Shown here: piece after piece, positions 51,744 through 61,291 of the stretch
How the letters are laid out: each line of letters opens with the position of its first letter
How positions within the stretch are numbered: position 1 is the stretch's first letter
DNA from: Micromonospora coerulea
GTDB taxonomy: Bacteria; Actinomycetota; Actinomycetes; Mycobacteriales; Micromonosporaceae
NCBI RefSeq assembly: GCF_016598485.1
Contig: NZ_JAEMUW010000013.1
Coordinates: 124,001-188,000 of the forward strand
Direction: 5' to 3'
DNA length: 64,000 nucleotides
Notes under the pieces: generated by a model
Database searches by the model: none
The model's input: only the letters and a program-made list of their open reading frames with translations
What the model was told of the DNA's origin: nothing
Translations under genes and position numbers: made by a program

Positions 51744-51760
51744 CCTGCCGTTACGTGAGG
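51744..51760 (-). promoter_or_regulatory. Probable MerR/TipA-type operator
   Basis: CCTGCCGTTACGTGAGG (minus strand CCTCACGTAACGGCAGG) is an imperfect palindrome close to the TipA-type site. On the minus strand TTGACC precedes it directly, as expected of a MerR-type promoter with the site in the spacer. Confidence 0.65.
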
Positions 51761-51807
51761 GTCAACCCCGATTCTGCGGGTCGGCCGGTCGACGCGTGCG
51801 CCCAACG

Positions 51808-51853
51808 CGACCGCCCCCGATCTCCCGAGGGGTGGGGAGACCGGGGGCGGTCG
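51808..51853 (-). terminator. Long hairpin
   Basis: Inverted repeat with arms of about 19 bases (51808-51826 and about 51835-51853), one mismatch, loop about 8. It lies 17 bp after the stop of the membrane protein gene at 51871. Confidence 0.7.
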
Positions 51854-51870
51854 GGTCGGTGCCGCGCGGG

Positions 51871-52509
51871 TCAGGTGGTGATCTTCTCGCGGGCCTGCTC
51901 CGGGGCGGCGAAGGTCTCGCTGGCCGGGGTCCGGAAGGCGTGCACCAGGCCGGCCAGCGACAGCAGCAGGAGCAGCGCCGCGCCCAGGTACATGGCCAGG
52001 GCGCCCTGCCCGGCCTTGCGGCCGAACTCGCTGAAGCCGTACGAGGTGAGCAGCAGACCGCGCAGGGTCTCGCCCTTGAAGACCGTCTCCCGCTGCGCGC
52101 TGACCTCGGCGAGCTGCTTCTGCAGGTCGGCCAGGTTCGCGGCCTTGGCCTGCTCGGCCTGGGCCACCTGCTCGCGCAGCGCGGCCTGCGGCTCACCGAG
52201 GTCGGCGTATGTCTTGCCGCCACCGATCGCCGTCAGGTGCAGGCCGATGAACTCGTTGGCGTAGCACTCGGCCTGCTTGCCGGTGGTCAGCCGCTGGCCG
52301 GCGTACTCGCGCAGGCAGTCGGACTTCTTCTCCTCGTCGGTGAGGGTGTCGGCCGGCTTGAAGCTGATGTGCTGGGCGCCGAGCTGGTCGCGTACGTAGG
52401 TGTTGGCGAAGTTGGCGTTCGTGGTGAGGACGATGCCCACGACGAGCAGCAGGACCGCGAGGCCCAGCCCGCCGATGCTGAACAGCAGATCCAACGTCCG
52501 TCGCTTCAT
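51871..52509 (-). CDS. Two-TM membrane protein with central coiled coil
   Basis: 212 residues. TM1 is IGGLGLAVLLLVVGIVLTTN near the N-terminus and TM2 is LAMYLGAALLLLLSLAGLVH near the C-terminus. The roughly 130-residue outside part includes a coiled coil (ALREQVAQAEQAKAANLADL QKQLAEVSAQRETV) and a Cys pair (SDCLREY, AECYANEF). Function unknown. Confidence 0.82.
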   Translation of the reverse strand: MKRRTLDLLFSIGGLGLAVLLLVVGIVLTTNANFANTYVRDQLGAQHISFKPADTLTDEEKKSDCLREYAGQRLTTGKQAECYANEFIGLHLTAIGGGKTYADLGEPQAALREQVAQAEQAKAANLADLQKQLAEVSAQRETVFKGETLRGLLLTSYGFSEFGRKAGQGALAMYLGAALLLLLSLAGLVHAFRTPASETFAAPEQAREKITT

Positions 52510-52636
52510 GTCCGGCTCCTGTGGGGATGGTGGCGTTCTTCGGTGACCGTCCCATCGTCACGGTCGGCACGCCGTCGCCAGCAGGGCCGAACCCCCTGAT
52601 CCACCCGGGACCTTCGACCCCCGTCGACCGGGCCGG

Positions 52637-54931
52637 TCAGCGGGTGGCGTCGACCGGGGTCAGCGCGGTCAGCAGCTCGGGCAGGGCGGCCGGGCGGCCG
52701 TACCGCCAGCCCTGGCCGTGCACGCAGCCGATCGCGGTCACCGCCGCGTGCTGCGCGTCGGTCTCCACCCCCTCGGCCACCACGGCCAGGTCGAACGCCG
52801 CGGCGAGCCGGTTGACCATCTCCACCGTGGCGTACGCCCGGACGTCCTCGGCGCCCAGCCGGGCCACGAAGGAGCGGTCCACCTTGAGCTCGGTGGCCGG
52901 GATGTGGTGCAGGTAGCTCAGCGAGGAGTAGCCGGTGCCGAAGTCGTCGATGGCGAGCCGGATGCCCAGCTCGCGGAGCTGGCGCAGCCGATCCAGCACC
53001 GCGTCGCTCCCCTCGATCAGCGCCGACTCGGTCAGCTCCAGGGTGAGCGCGCGGGGCGGCAGGCCGGCGCCGGCGGTGGCGGCGATGACCGTGGCGATCA
53101 GATCGGGCCGGCGCAGGTGCGCCGCGGCGAGGTTCACCGCGACGGTCACCTGGGGCGCGCGTTCCCGCCAGGCCGCGGCGGCCCGGCACGCCTCGTGGAG
53201 CACCCAGCGGTCGATCGGCACGATCAGCCCGGTCTCCTCGGCCAGCGGCAGGAACGCGGCCGGGGGCAGCACGCCGAGCCGGGGATGCCGCCAGCGGACC
53301 AGTGCCTCGGCGCTGCGCACCGTGCCGGTGGCCAGGTCGACGATCGGCTGGTACTCCACGCACAGCTGCCCCTCGTCCACGGCGCGGCGCAGCTCGGCGA
53401 TCAGCTCGGCGCGGGTCACCGCCGACTCGCGCAGCGCCGGCGTGCACGTCCGGTACGCGGACTTGCCGGCCGCCTTGGCCGCGTACATCGCGATGTCGGC
53501 ATCGCGGAGCAGGTCGGTGTGGGAGGCGTGCTGCGGACCGTACTCGGCGATGCCGATGCTGGCCGACGGGTTGAGGCCCAGGTCCTCCTCGCCGGGGAGC
53601 GGCTCCAGGGCGGCGAGCAGCCGCTCGGCGAGCCGCTCGGGCGACACGGGCCGGTCGCCGTCGACCAGCACCGCGAACTCGTCGCCGCCGAGCCGGGCGA
53701 TCATGCCGTCGTCGGCGGTGGCGTCCCGCATCCGCTCGGCGATGCTGGTCAGCAGCCGGTCTCCGGTGACGTGCCCGAAGCGGTCGTTGACCTGCTTGAA
53801 CCCGTCCAGGTCGAGCAGCAGCACGGCGACCGGCGCCTCGTCGCGCAGGGCGCGGCGCAGCCGCCGGGTGAAGGTCAGCCGGTTGGGCAGGCCGGTGAGC
53901 TGGTCGGAGTAGGCCAGCCTGCGCAGGCGGGCGACCAGCCGCAGGTTCTCGTTGGCGGCCAGCCCCTGACGCAGCGCCAGCACGCCGAGCAGCGCCATCA
54001 TGCAGAGGAAGATCAGGTGCGGGGTCTGCCCGGTGGGGCGGCGGGACAGCGCCACCGCGACGATCGCCCCGCCGACCGGCAGGTACGGCAGGGCGACCCG
54101 CCACCACGGCGGCAGCGGCGACTCGGTCGTCTCCTCGGCGCCGTCGCTGCCGGCCGGTGGCGGGTACCGGGTTGCGGCGCCGATCAGCAGGTAGCTCAGC
54201 GGCCAGCAGCCGTCGATCGGATGGCCGGAGGTGTAGCTGCCGTGTGCGACGAGCGAGACGTAGGCGGTGTCGGCGGCGGCCCGGGTGGCCAGGCTGGCCC
54301 CGATCACCGCCCAGGCGCGCCACATCGGGCGGGACGGCCCGGCGACCGCGACCAGGATGGTCAGCTGCATCAGGTCGAACATCGGGTAGAGCAGGCCCCA
54401 GGTGCGCAGCGGATCGGTGAGCTCGGCGGCGGCGAGGTCGCGGAACACCACCACCCAGCCGATCGGGATCAGGGCCAGCGCGACGATCACCCCGTCGAGG
54501 AGGGTCCGGGCCTGCCCGACCAGGCTGCGCGGGGCGGCCAACGAGCAGAGCAGCGCGGCGGTGCCGGTCACGATGCCGGCGGTGAAGAGCCCGCCGATCA
54601 GCGGGGTGTGCGGCAACTCCCGGCCACCGAGCCGCTCCACCATCCACAGGACGCGGCCGAGCGCGGCGAGCGCCATGGTGGCCGCCAGTAGGGCCCAGAA
54701 CCGGCGCAGTGCGACCGGGTGCCGGCGGGCCACGCGGAGGCAGGCGAACGCGGCCCAGGCCGCCAGCGCCACCGCGCCCAGGTCGCTGACCTCTGCGGCG
54801 CCGGGCAGCCCAGCCGCCAGCCAGCCGGCTTCGCCGAGGACGACGAGCGCGGCCGCGACGAGACCGACGCGGCCGGACGGGATCGGACGGGCCGGTGCCA
54901 CGACGGCGCGGCTCACGTCCTGGGGCAGCAC
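52637..54931 (-). CDS. Membrane GGDEF-EAL protein (cyclic di-GMP turnover)
   Basis: About 764 residues if GTG 54931 is the start. Nine or ten TM helices occupy the N-terminal about 310 residues. A GGDEF domain follows with LTGLPNRLTFTRRLR and ARLGGDEFAVLV (signature intact), then an EAL domain with EALVRWRHPRLGVLPP, ELTESALIEG, DDFGTGYSSLSYL, KVDRSF and VVAEGVET, all the residues needed for metal binding and catalysis. Both cyclase and phosphodiesterase activity are possible. The membrane part resembles those of other actinobacterial GGDEF-EAL proteins. Confidence 0.92.
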   Translation of the reverse strand: MLPQDVSRAVVAPARPIPSGRVGLVAAALVVLGEAGWLAAGLPGAAEVSDLGAVALAAWAAFACLRVARRHPVALRRFWALLAATMALAALGRVLWMVERLGGRELPHTPLIGGLFTAGIVTGTAALLCSLAAPRSLVGQARTLLDGVIVALALIPIGWVVVFRDLAAAELTDPLRTWGLLYPMFDLMQLTILVAVAGPSRPMWRAWAVIGASLATRAAADTAYVSLVAHGSYTSGHPIDGCWPLSYLLIGAATRYPPPAGSDGAEETTESPLPPWWRVALPYLPVGGAIVAVALSRRPTGQTPHLIFLCMMALLGVLALRQGLAANENLRLVARLRRLAYSDQLTGLPNRLTFTRRLRRALRDEAPVAVLLLDLDGFKQVNDRFGHVTGDRLLTSIAERMRDATADDGMIARLGGDEFAVLVDGDRPVSPERLAERLLAALEPLPGEEDLGLNPSASIGIAEYGPQHASHTDLLRDADIAMYAAKAAGKSAYRTCTPALRESAVTRAELIAELRRAVDEGQLCVEYQPIVDLATGTVRSAEALVRWRHPRLGVLPPAAFLPLAEETGLIVPIDRWVLHEACRAAAAWRERAPQVTVAVNLAAAHLRRPDLIATVIAATAGAGLPPRALTLELTESALIEGSDAVLDRLRQLRELGIRLAIDDFGTGYSSLSYLHHIPATELKVDRSFVARLGAEDVRAYATVEMVNRLAAAFDLAVVAEGVETDAQHAAVTAIGCVHGQGWRYGRPAALPELLTALTPVDATR

Positions 54932-55096
54932 AACGATTCGCTCCGGCTCTCTCTCAGACGTGCACCCTCGACGATGAGGACCGGTCACGGGCGGCGAACG
55001 GCGCAAGCGTAGTCACCGCCTTGGTGCCGCCGCCAGAGTCGTTCGGCGCTCGTCACCCGCCCGATCAGGACGGTGCCGCGCCACAGCACGGTGGAG

Positions 55097-56647
55097 TCAG
55101 GCCCAGTCCTCCGCCGGGTCACCGTCGTCGCCGCCGGTGGTGGCGCCGGCCGGGATGCCCGTCGCCGGCTCGTCGGGCAGCGGTGCGGCGGCCGGCGGGC
55201 CGCCGTGCGTCCAGGGCGTCTCCTCGGGCGCGGGGAAGTTCCCCGCGGGCAGGAAGGCGTCCGACAGGGTGGTGAAGCAGAGCCGCTCCCCCACCTCCGG
55301 CACGGTGCCCGGCGGCGCGGTGAGCCCCCGGCCCATGCCGCCCGACAGCTCCAGCACCACCTCAATCTTGCCGTCCGCGCCCGGGGTCACGAAGACCACC
55401 CGGGCCTTCTGCGCCGGCCGGGCCGGCGACCACAGCGCCGCGCCGACCGGCATCGGCACCGGCTCGGTGGTCACCACCTGGATCCGGGGCCGCAGCACCG
55501 GCCGCTTTCCGGTGTCGTCCACCCGCTTCGGGTCGGCCAGGGTCACGTCACCGACGAACGCCTCCCCGGTCAGCCGGTGCTCGGCCATCACGAGGGGATC
55601 GTCGTAGGCGCGCTGCACCGCGTAGGAGGTCAGCGCCCGTTCCAGCCGGTGCAGGCGCACGGCGGCGGCCACCGCGCCGTCGCGTCGTGGCTGCGGGCCA
55701 CCACCGGCGTCGACGTGCTCGGCGTACCCGGTGAAGGCGTCCTTGTCGAGGTCCCACCGGCCGGCCACCCGGGCCCCGGGCGGCAGGGCGCGCAGCAACC
55801 CCACGCCCCGCCACATCAGCTCCCAGGTGGGCGCGAGCTGGTCGCGCAGCGGGCGTTCCAGCTCCGCGTACGCCGCTGCGCGGCCGACCGGGTCGTCCCC
55901 GGCCTCGGCGTACGCGGCGACGGCCGGGGCGAGCCGCCGGTTGTCGAAGTCCGGGTCGGTGGCCGGGCCGGCCGGCGGGCAGACCGCCGGGTCCTCGGCC
56001 CGGGCGGCCGCCTGCCCGCCGGTCAACCCCGGCGGCGGGTCGATCCAGCCGAGCAGCGCCGGCAGGTGCAGGTCCTCCACCGCGCTCTGCCCGGTCGCCC
56101 AGTGCAGGGTCAGCGCCTCGGTCATCGCCAGCAGCGCCGACGAGCCGGGGTGCTCGGCCCGCTCGGCGAAGAAGGTCAGCCAGCGGCCGAGCAGCGGCAC
56201 CGACGGGTGCACCGGGTGGTCGCCGTCGGGGCGGCGGAACCGGGTGGAGCGGCCGAGCAGCCGCAGGAAGGTGGTCCCGGCCGGGTTCGGCACCAGCAGT
56301 TGCGGCGCGTCGACGTGGCGGTACCGGACGTCCCGGCCCCGGTCGGTGGGGACCGCCTCGGAGACCCCCCGGCAGGAGTCCAGGTACGGCAGCACGATCC
56401 CGGCCAGTTCGGCGGCGAACGCGAAGCGCTGCTGCCGGTTGCGGGGTTGCGGCACGATCAGCAGCCGCGCCTCGTCCGGCGCGGCACCGACCAGGGCGGC
56501 GAGGGGGGCGTTCGCCTCTCCGGCCATGGCCAGTGGCACCAGCACCAGCGGGCGGTCTGACACGTGCAGGTGGCGGACGGTGGCGACCGGCTGGGCCACG
56601 CCGGCGGCGACCGCCTGCGCCTTGGCGAGGGCGCGCAGCGTACTCAT
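55097..56647 (-). CDS. Uncharacterised partner of the Cas4-like nuclease
   Basis: 516 residues from ATG 56647, which overlaps the stop of the nuclease gene (ATGA). I recognise no domain. Visible features: a small alpha/beta-like N-terminus (RPLVLVPLAMAGEANAPLAA LVG), QPRNRQQRFAFAAELAGIVL, a region rich in Pro/Gly/Ala, VQRAYDDPLVMAEHRLTGEA with KARVVFVTPGADGKIEVVLE near the C-terminus, and a disordered acidic end. No TM helix. It is the last gene of a three-gene operon. The C-terminal beta-rich part could bind nucleic acid or protein; this is a guess. Confidence 0.75.
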   Translation of the reverse strand: MSTLRALAKAQAVAAGVAQPVATVRHLHVSDRPLVLVPLAMAGEANAPLAALVGAAPDEARLLIVPQPRNRQQRFAFAAELAGIVLPYLDSCRGVSEAVPTDRGRDVRYRHVDAPQLLVPNPAGTTFLRLLGRSTRFRRPDGDHPVHPSVPLLGRWLTFFAERAEHPGSSALLAMTEALTLHWATGQSAVEDLHLPALLGWIDPPPGLTGGQAAARAEDPAVCPPAGPATDPDFDNRRLAPAVAAYAEAGDDPVGRAAAYAELERPLRDQLAPTWELMWRGVGLLRALPPGARVAGRWDLDKDAFTGYAEHVDAGGGPQPRRDGAVAAAVRLHRLERALTSYAVQRAYDDPLVMAEHRLTGEAFVGDVTLADPKRVDDTGKRPVLRPRIQVVTTEPVPMPVGAALWSPARPAQKARVVFVTPGADGKIEVVLELSGGMGRGLTAPPGTVPEVGERLCFTTLSDAFLPAGNFPAPEETPWTHGGPPAAAPLPDEPATGIPAGATTGGDDGDPAEDWA

Positions 56648-57729
56648 GCGGGGTCTCCGGCGAGGATGGCGGCGCGCAGGTCGGCGGCGGCGCGCAGCAG
56701 CGGCGCGGCCTCCGCCTGCTCCGGACCGGGGGCGCGTTCGCCGATGGCCAGCGCCAGCACGTCCGCCACGTCGGCGATCCCGCCCAGCGCCTCCCGCACC
56801 GGCCGGCCCAGCGTGGTGGTGTGGCCGCGCGCCTCGTCGCGGCAGAAGTAGGCCAGCTCGCAGGCGGCCAGGCACTCCGGGGCGTAGCGGGCCTCGACTG
56901 TGCGCAGCGCGGCGGCGAGCGTGCCCGGCTCCGCGGTCAGGTCGGCGGTGAACTCCGCCGGCACCTCGTCGAGCAGCGCGTCGATCCGGGCCATCCGGTC
57001 CAGTTGGCGGCGCAGCACGAGTAGCTGCTTGCGCACGTCGACCAGGCTGGCCACCGGCTGGTTGGCGAAGTCGCGCGGACAGACCAGCACCACGTCGTGG
57101 GAGACCAGCTCCGAGTCGCGCCCGGCGGCGGCGAGCAGCTCGCGCAGCGCCAGCACGTAGACGGCGGACTGGACGGCGGCGGCGGAGACCTTCGCCGGGT
57201 CGGCCTGGCCGTCGATCACCGGAAAGGACTTGATCTCCACGACGTGGAACCGCCCACCGAGCCGGGCCGCGACCAGGTCCGGCTCCAGGTGCACCCGGCG
57301 TCCGGCCACCTCCAGCCCGAGCAGCGGGTGGTCGAAGAGCGCCGCCTCGTCACCGCCGCCGGTCAGCGCCGCCCGGGACCGTTCGTGCCGGTCCGGCAGG
57401 TCGTCGCCGCCGAGGTCGGTCCAGCTCGCCCGCGCCGGCACCGGCACGCCCAGCCGCTCGGCGACCAGCCGCAGCAGCTCGATCCCGCCGTCGGCCTTGA
57501 CCTGCGCCTCGAAGGCGTTACCCCGGGTGATGGCGAAGCGGGACTGGCCGAACCGGGCCGGAAAGCCGATCCGCTCGGCCAGCTTCGGCTTGTCCACCCC
57601 GGCGCTGTCCAGCACCGCCCGGCGGGTGCAGCCCGGGTTTCCGGTCAGCGCGGCGATCGTCCGCGCGTTGTGCCGGCGGGGCGGCACCCCGCCGCGGATC
57701 TCGGCCAGTCGCTCCGCGCTGCTCGTCAT
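56644..57729 (-). CDS. Cas4/RecB-like PD-(D/E)XK nuclease with Fe-S cysteine cluster
   Basis: 361 residues from ATG 57729. The nuclease core is visible: HLEPDLVAARLGGRFHVVEI KSF (Asp, then Glu-x-Lys) and QSAVYVLALRELL. Four cysteines are placed as in Cas4/AddB-type Fe-S nucleases: one near the N-terminus (NPGCTRRAVL) and three in CLAACELAYFC (C-x3-C-x5-C) after the core. ATGA overlaps with the MFS gene before and the unknown gene after it. A DNA exonuclease or end-processing role is expected from the family. No cas genes are near, so this is not an adaptation Cas4. Confidence 0.75.
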   Translation of the reverse strand: MTSSAERLAEIRGGVPPRRHNARTIAALTGNPGCTRRAVLDSAGVDKPKLAERIGFPARFGQSRFAITRGNAFEAQVKADGGIELLRLVAERLGVPVPARASWTDLGGDDLPDRHERSRAALTGGGDEAALFDHPLLGLEVAGRRVHLEPDLVAARLGGRFHVVEIKSFPVIDGQADPAKVSAAAVQSAVYVLALRELLAAAGRDSELVSHDVVLVCPRDFANQPVASLVDVRKQLLVLRRQLDRMARIDALLDEVPAEFTADLTAEPGTLAAALRTVEARYAPECLAACELAYFCRDEARGHTTTLGRPVREALGGIADVADVLALAIGERAPGPEQAEAAPLLRAAADLRAAILAGDPA

Positions 57730-59129
57730 GATCCGCCAGGATAGGCGCTTCCCACCGGTACGGCCCGGAGCGCGCCGCGGCGCACCAGTACGGCGGTGGC
57801 CACCGCGGCCGCCAGGGCCAGCCCGGCCAGCGACCAGAGCACGGCACGCAGACCGCCGGTGAAGCCGGGGTCGGCGAGCCGGCCGGCGGTGGTGCTGGCC
57901 AGCACCGCCCCGACCACGGCGATGGCGATGGTCTCGCTGGTCAGGCGGGCCGTGTTGATCATCGCGGCGCCGGTCGCCGCGCGGGCCGGCACGATGCTGC
58001 CGATCGCGATCGCGTCGAGCAGCCCGATCGACAGCCCCACCCCGACGCCGATGGTCAGCAGCGGCCCGGCCAGCGTCGCGGTGCCCACGTCCGGTCCGAG
58101 CACGGTGGCCCAGGCGGCACCGGCGGCCACCACCACCACCGACGCGACGGTGACCGCGGTGGCCGGGACCAGTCGGGTCAGCGCCCCGCTGAGCAGCGGC
58201 AGCACCAGGGTGGGCGCGGTGAGCAGGATCAGCGTGGCGCCCGCCGCGCCGGGGCTGAGCCCGACCACCGTGGTCAGGTACGACGGCAGGTAGACCAGCA
58301 GCGGCACCAGGACCGCCACGATGCTGGCCGCCGCCAGGCAGATGCCGAGGAAGCGGGGGCTCGCCAGCAGGGCCAGGTCGAACATCGGGTCCGGCCGGCG
58401 GCGTTCCACCCGGACGAAGACCACCAGCAGCGCCGCCGCCGCGGCGAACGCCCCGAGGATCACCGGCGCCGTCCAGCCGTACTCCGGTCCCTGCACGAAG
58501 CCGAAGATGAGCAGCAGCAGCGCGGCGGTGAACGAGACGGTGCCCGGCCAGTCGACCCGTCCCGGGTGCGGCGGGCGGGACTCCGGCAGCAGCGGCACCA
58601 GGGCGAGCACCGCGCCGGCGGCCAGCGCCGGGGCGGCGAAGACCGCCCGCCAGCCGAAGACCTCGATGAGCAGCCCGGCGATCGACGGGCCGAAGGCGAG
58701 CCCGACCCCGAGCGCCGTGCCGAAGAGCCCGAACGCCCGCGCCTGGGCGCGGCCGGAGAACGCCCCGGCGAGCAGGGCGGAGGCGCTGGTCGCGGCGGCC
58801 GCCGCACCGACGCCGGCCAGGGCCCGGGCGACGTCGAGCAGCACGATCCCGTCGGCGACCGCGGCGAGCAGCCCGCCCGCGGCGAAGATCGCGACGCCGA
58901 GCGCGTAGACCCGGCGGCGGCCGAACAGGTCGGCGAGGGCGCCGGTGGCGAGCATGAAGCTGGCGAAGGTGGCGTTGTAGCCGTTCACCACCCACTGCAC
59001 GCCGGCGAGGCCGGAGTGCAGGTCCCGGCCGATATCGGGCAGCGCGACGGACGCGCCGGTCAGCGAAACCGGCAGCGCGACGGTGGACAGCAGGACGGCC
59101 ACCAGCACGACGGCTGGGTGATTACGCAC
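57726..59129 (-). CDS. MFS transporter, DHA2 type
   Basis: 467 residues from GTG 59129 (GGGGAG upstream). Fourteen TM segments can be traced; motif A-like GALADLFGRRRVYALGVAIF and motif C-like FGTALGVGLAFGPSIAGLLI are present. It should export drugs or metabolites with protons. The stop overlaps the start of the Cas4-like gene (ATGA), an odd operon partner; the coupling may be incidental. Confidence 0.88.
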   Translation of the reverse strand: MRNHPAVVLVAVLLSTVALPVSLTGASVALPDIGRDLHSGLAGVQWVVNGYNATFASFMLATGALADLFGRRRVYALGVAIFAAGGLLAAVADGIVLLDVARALAGVGAAAAATSASALLAGAFSGRAQARAFGLFGTALGVGLAFGPSIAGLLIEVFGWRAVFAAPALAAGAVLALVPLLPESRPPHPGRVDWPGTVSFTAALLLLIFGFVQGPEYGWTAPVILGAFAAAAALLVVFVRVERRRPDPMFDLALLASPRFLGICLAAASIVAVLVPLLVYLPSYLTTVVGLSPGAAGATLILLTAPTLVLPLLSGALTRLVPATAVTVASVVVVAAGAAWATVLGPDVGTATLAGPLLTIGVGVGLSIGLLDAIAIGSIVPARAATGAAMINTARLTSETIAIAVVGAVLASTTAGRLADPGFTGGLRAVLWSLAGLALAAAVATAVLVRRGALRAVPVGSAYPGGS

Positions 59130-59391
59130 GGTTCTCCCCGTTCGGACGGCGGCCCCAGCGTAGTTCGCGCAGATCGGGGCGGGGTCCGTACCGGGTCGAA
59201 GATCACAGCCCGTCAGCGGCCGGCGGACCGGTTCCAGGGCGAACGGGGCGACCCGGCGCCGGCCGACGGCCGGCTGCGGCGGCGGTGCCGGCGGCCGGGC
59301 GTGCACGGCGGTCGGGAGACGGTGTGCACCGGGGCGTCGGCCGGGAGGGCCGGCTGCCGGCCGATCAGCCAGCAGAGGAAACGGGCCACGG
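59130..59391. other. Intergenic, no gene seen
   Basis: This spacer lies between the MFS gene start and the end of the zinc-ribbon gene. I see no convincing ORF, hairpin or repeat; it should hold the MFS promoter near its left end. Confidence 0.4.
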
Positions 59392-59625
59392 TCAGCCGAC
59401 CGGGAGGCGCTGCGCGTCGGCCCTGGCGATGTCGTACTCGGCGCCGCAGAAGGTGCACTGCTGGACGTAGCGGGTCCGGACCGGGATCAGCGGGACGAAG
59501 AAGAGGGTGAACTTCGTGGCCCGGCGGGTGATCACCTGAGCGGCCTGGTTGCCGCAGTTGCGGCAGACCCGGGTGACGACGCCGGACCGGTCGACCTTGG
59601 TACGGAGCCCGAAGATGAAGAACAT
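59392..59625 (-). CDS. Small zinc-ribbon protein
   Basis: 77 residues from ATG 59625. Two CxxC knuckles, VCRNCGNQ and QCTFCGAEYD, flank a hydrophobic strand region KFTLFFVPLIPVRTRYVQQ, the common zinc-ribbon-15 type pattern. MFFIFGLRTKVDR starts the protein. Role unknown; such proteins are widespread in actinobacteria. Confidence 0.85.
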   Translation of the reverse strand: MFFIFGLRTKVDRSGVVTRVCRNCGNQAAQVITRRATKFTLFFVPLIPVRTRYVQQCTFCGAEYDIARADAQRLPVG

Positions 59626-59744
59626 CGCTCGGCAGTACCCATCCCCGCCCCGGAAATCACCCACGATTTTCTGGTACGCAGGTGTCCGGATCCGCCCGTC
59701 CCGTTCGTCAGGCTGCTGTAACCACGACACCGAGGAGCGCACCG

Positions 59745-60077
59745 ATGAAGTTCATGATGTTCGTCTGCACCGACACCGAGCCGGACGCCGACCCCACCGC
59801 CGCACCCGACATCCACGAGTGGGTGGCCGAGCGGGACGGCAGGGGCCAGCGGGTGTTGGGCAGCGTGTTCGCCCCGCCGTCGGCGGCCACCACCGTTCGG
59901 GTCCGCGACGGCGAGCTGCTGCTGTCCGACGGGCCGTTCGCCGAGACCAAGGAGGCGATCGTGGGCTTCGACCTGCTGGAGTGCGCCGACCTGGACGAGG
60001 CGATCGAGGTGGCCCGGGCCCACCCGATGGCGTACGCGGGCCGGCTCGAACTGCGCCCCCTCGTGGACCTGGACTGA
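59745..60077 (+). CDS. YCII-family (DGPF-domain) protein
   Basis: 110 residues from ATG 59745 (GAGGAG upstream). DGPFAETKEAIVGFDLLEC is the family signature. It is followed 5 bp later by an ECF42 sigma gene, the reverse of the order seen in the first module at 29.5-31.9 kb. The role with the sigma factor is not known. Confidence 0.9.
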   Translation: MKFMMFVCTDTEPDADPTAAPDIHEWVAERDGRGQRVLGSVFAPPSAATTVRVRDGELLLSDGPFAETKEAIVGFDLLECADLDEAIEVARAHPMAYAGRLELRPLVDLD

Positions 60078-60082
60078 CGCCG

Positions 60083-61291
60083 GTGACCGACGCGGCCGAC
60101 GCGGTCGCCGGCGCGGGCGTCGAGGCGTACCCGCGGATCGTGGCGACGCTGATCCGCGTCACCGGGGACTGGACGCTCGCCGAGGACTGCGCGCAGGAGG
60201 CGCTGGCCGCGGCGCTGGAGCGCTGGCCCCGCGACGGCGTACCGGCGAATCCGGGCGGCTGGCTGATGACCACCGCCCGGAACCGGGCGCTGGACGTGCT
60301 GCGCCGGGCCAGCGTGGAACGCCGCAAGCTGCGCGACCTGGCGTTGCTCGCCGACCCGGAGCCGGCGCCGACCGAGGCGGAGGAGGACGTGGTGGACGAC
60401 CGGCTGCGGCTCATCTTCACCTGCTGCCACCCGGCGCTGGCGCTGGAGGCGCGGGTGGCGTTGACGCTGCGCACCGTGGCCGGCGTGCCGACCGCCGACA
60501 TCGCCCGCGCCTTCCTGGTCACCGAGTCGACCATGACCCGGCGGCTCACCCGGGCGAAGACGCGGATCGCGACGGCCGGCATCCCGTACCGGGTGCCGGC
60601 CGGGCCCGCGCTGGTCGAGCGGCTGCCGGGCGTCCTGGCCGTGCTCTACCTGCTCTTCACCCGGGGGTACGACGCCGACGGTGAGCCCGCCTTCGCCAGC
60701 GAGGCGATCCGGTTGGCCCGGCTGCTGGACCGGCTGATGCCGGCGCAGCCGGAGGTGGCCGGGCTGCTCGCGCTCTTCCTGCTGCACGACTCCCGCCGGG
60801 CCACCCGGCGCGACGCCGACGGCAACCTGCTCACCCTGGCGGAGCAGGACCGCTCCCGCTGGGACCACGCCGCCATCGCCGAAGGCCGGTCGCTGCTGGC
60901 GCGGGCGGGCCACGGCCCGTACGCCCTGCAGGCCCGGATCGCCGCCTGTCACGCCACCGCGCCGACCGCCGGGGCCACCGACTGGGCGGCCATCGCCCAC
61001 TGGTACGACGAGCTGGTCCACCTCCGCCCGACGCCGGTGATCCGGCTGAACCGGGCGGTGGCGCACGGCTTCGCGTACGGCCCGACGGCCGGCCTCGCCC
61101 TGCTCGCCGAGGCCCGCGCGGGCGGCGCGCTCGACGGCTACCCGCCGGCGCTGGCCGCGGAGGCCGAGCTCACCGCCCGACGGGGCGACCCGGCCGGCGC
61201 CGCCGCGCTGTTCCGGGCCGCCGCCGACGGGGTGCGCTCGGAGCCGGAGCGCCGGGCGCTGCTCCGGCGGGCCGCCGAGCTGGCCCGGTGA
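60083..61291 (+). CDS. ECF42-type RNA polymerase sigma factor (second copy)
   Basis: 402 residues from GTG 60083. Region 2 DCAQEALAAALERWPRDGVP ANPGGWL, region 4 VAGVPTADIARAFLVTESTM TRRLTRAKTRI, then the long C-terminal domain (LYLLFTRGYDADGEPAFA; GPYALQARIAACHATAPT; VIRLNRAVAHGFAYGPTAGL). In the GY motif it reads FTRGYDA where the first copy has FNEGYSA. Partner is the YCII gene just upstream. Confidence 0.93.
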   Translation: MTDAADAVAGAGVEAYPRIVATLIRVTGDWTLAEDCAQEALAAALERWPRDGVPANPGGWLMTTARNRALDVLRRASVERRKLRDLALLADPEPAPTEAEEDVVDDRLRLIFTCCHPALALEARVALTLRTVAGVPTADIARAFLVTESTMTRRLTRAKTRIATAGIPYRVPAGPALVERLPGVLAVLYLLFTRGYDADGEPAFASEAIRLARLLDRLMPAQPEVAGLLALFLLHDSRRATRRDADGNLLTLAEQDRSRWDHAAIAEGRSLLARAGHGPYALQARIAACHATAPTAGATDWAAIAHWYDELVHLRPTPVIRLNRAVAHGFAYGPTAGLALLAEARAGGALDGYPPALAAEAELTARRGDPAGAAALFRAAADGVRSEPERRALLRRAAELAR

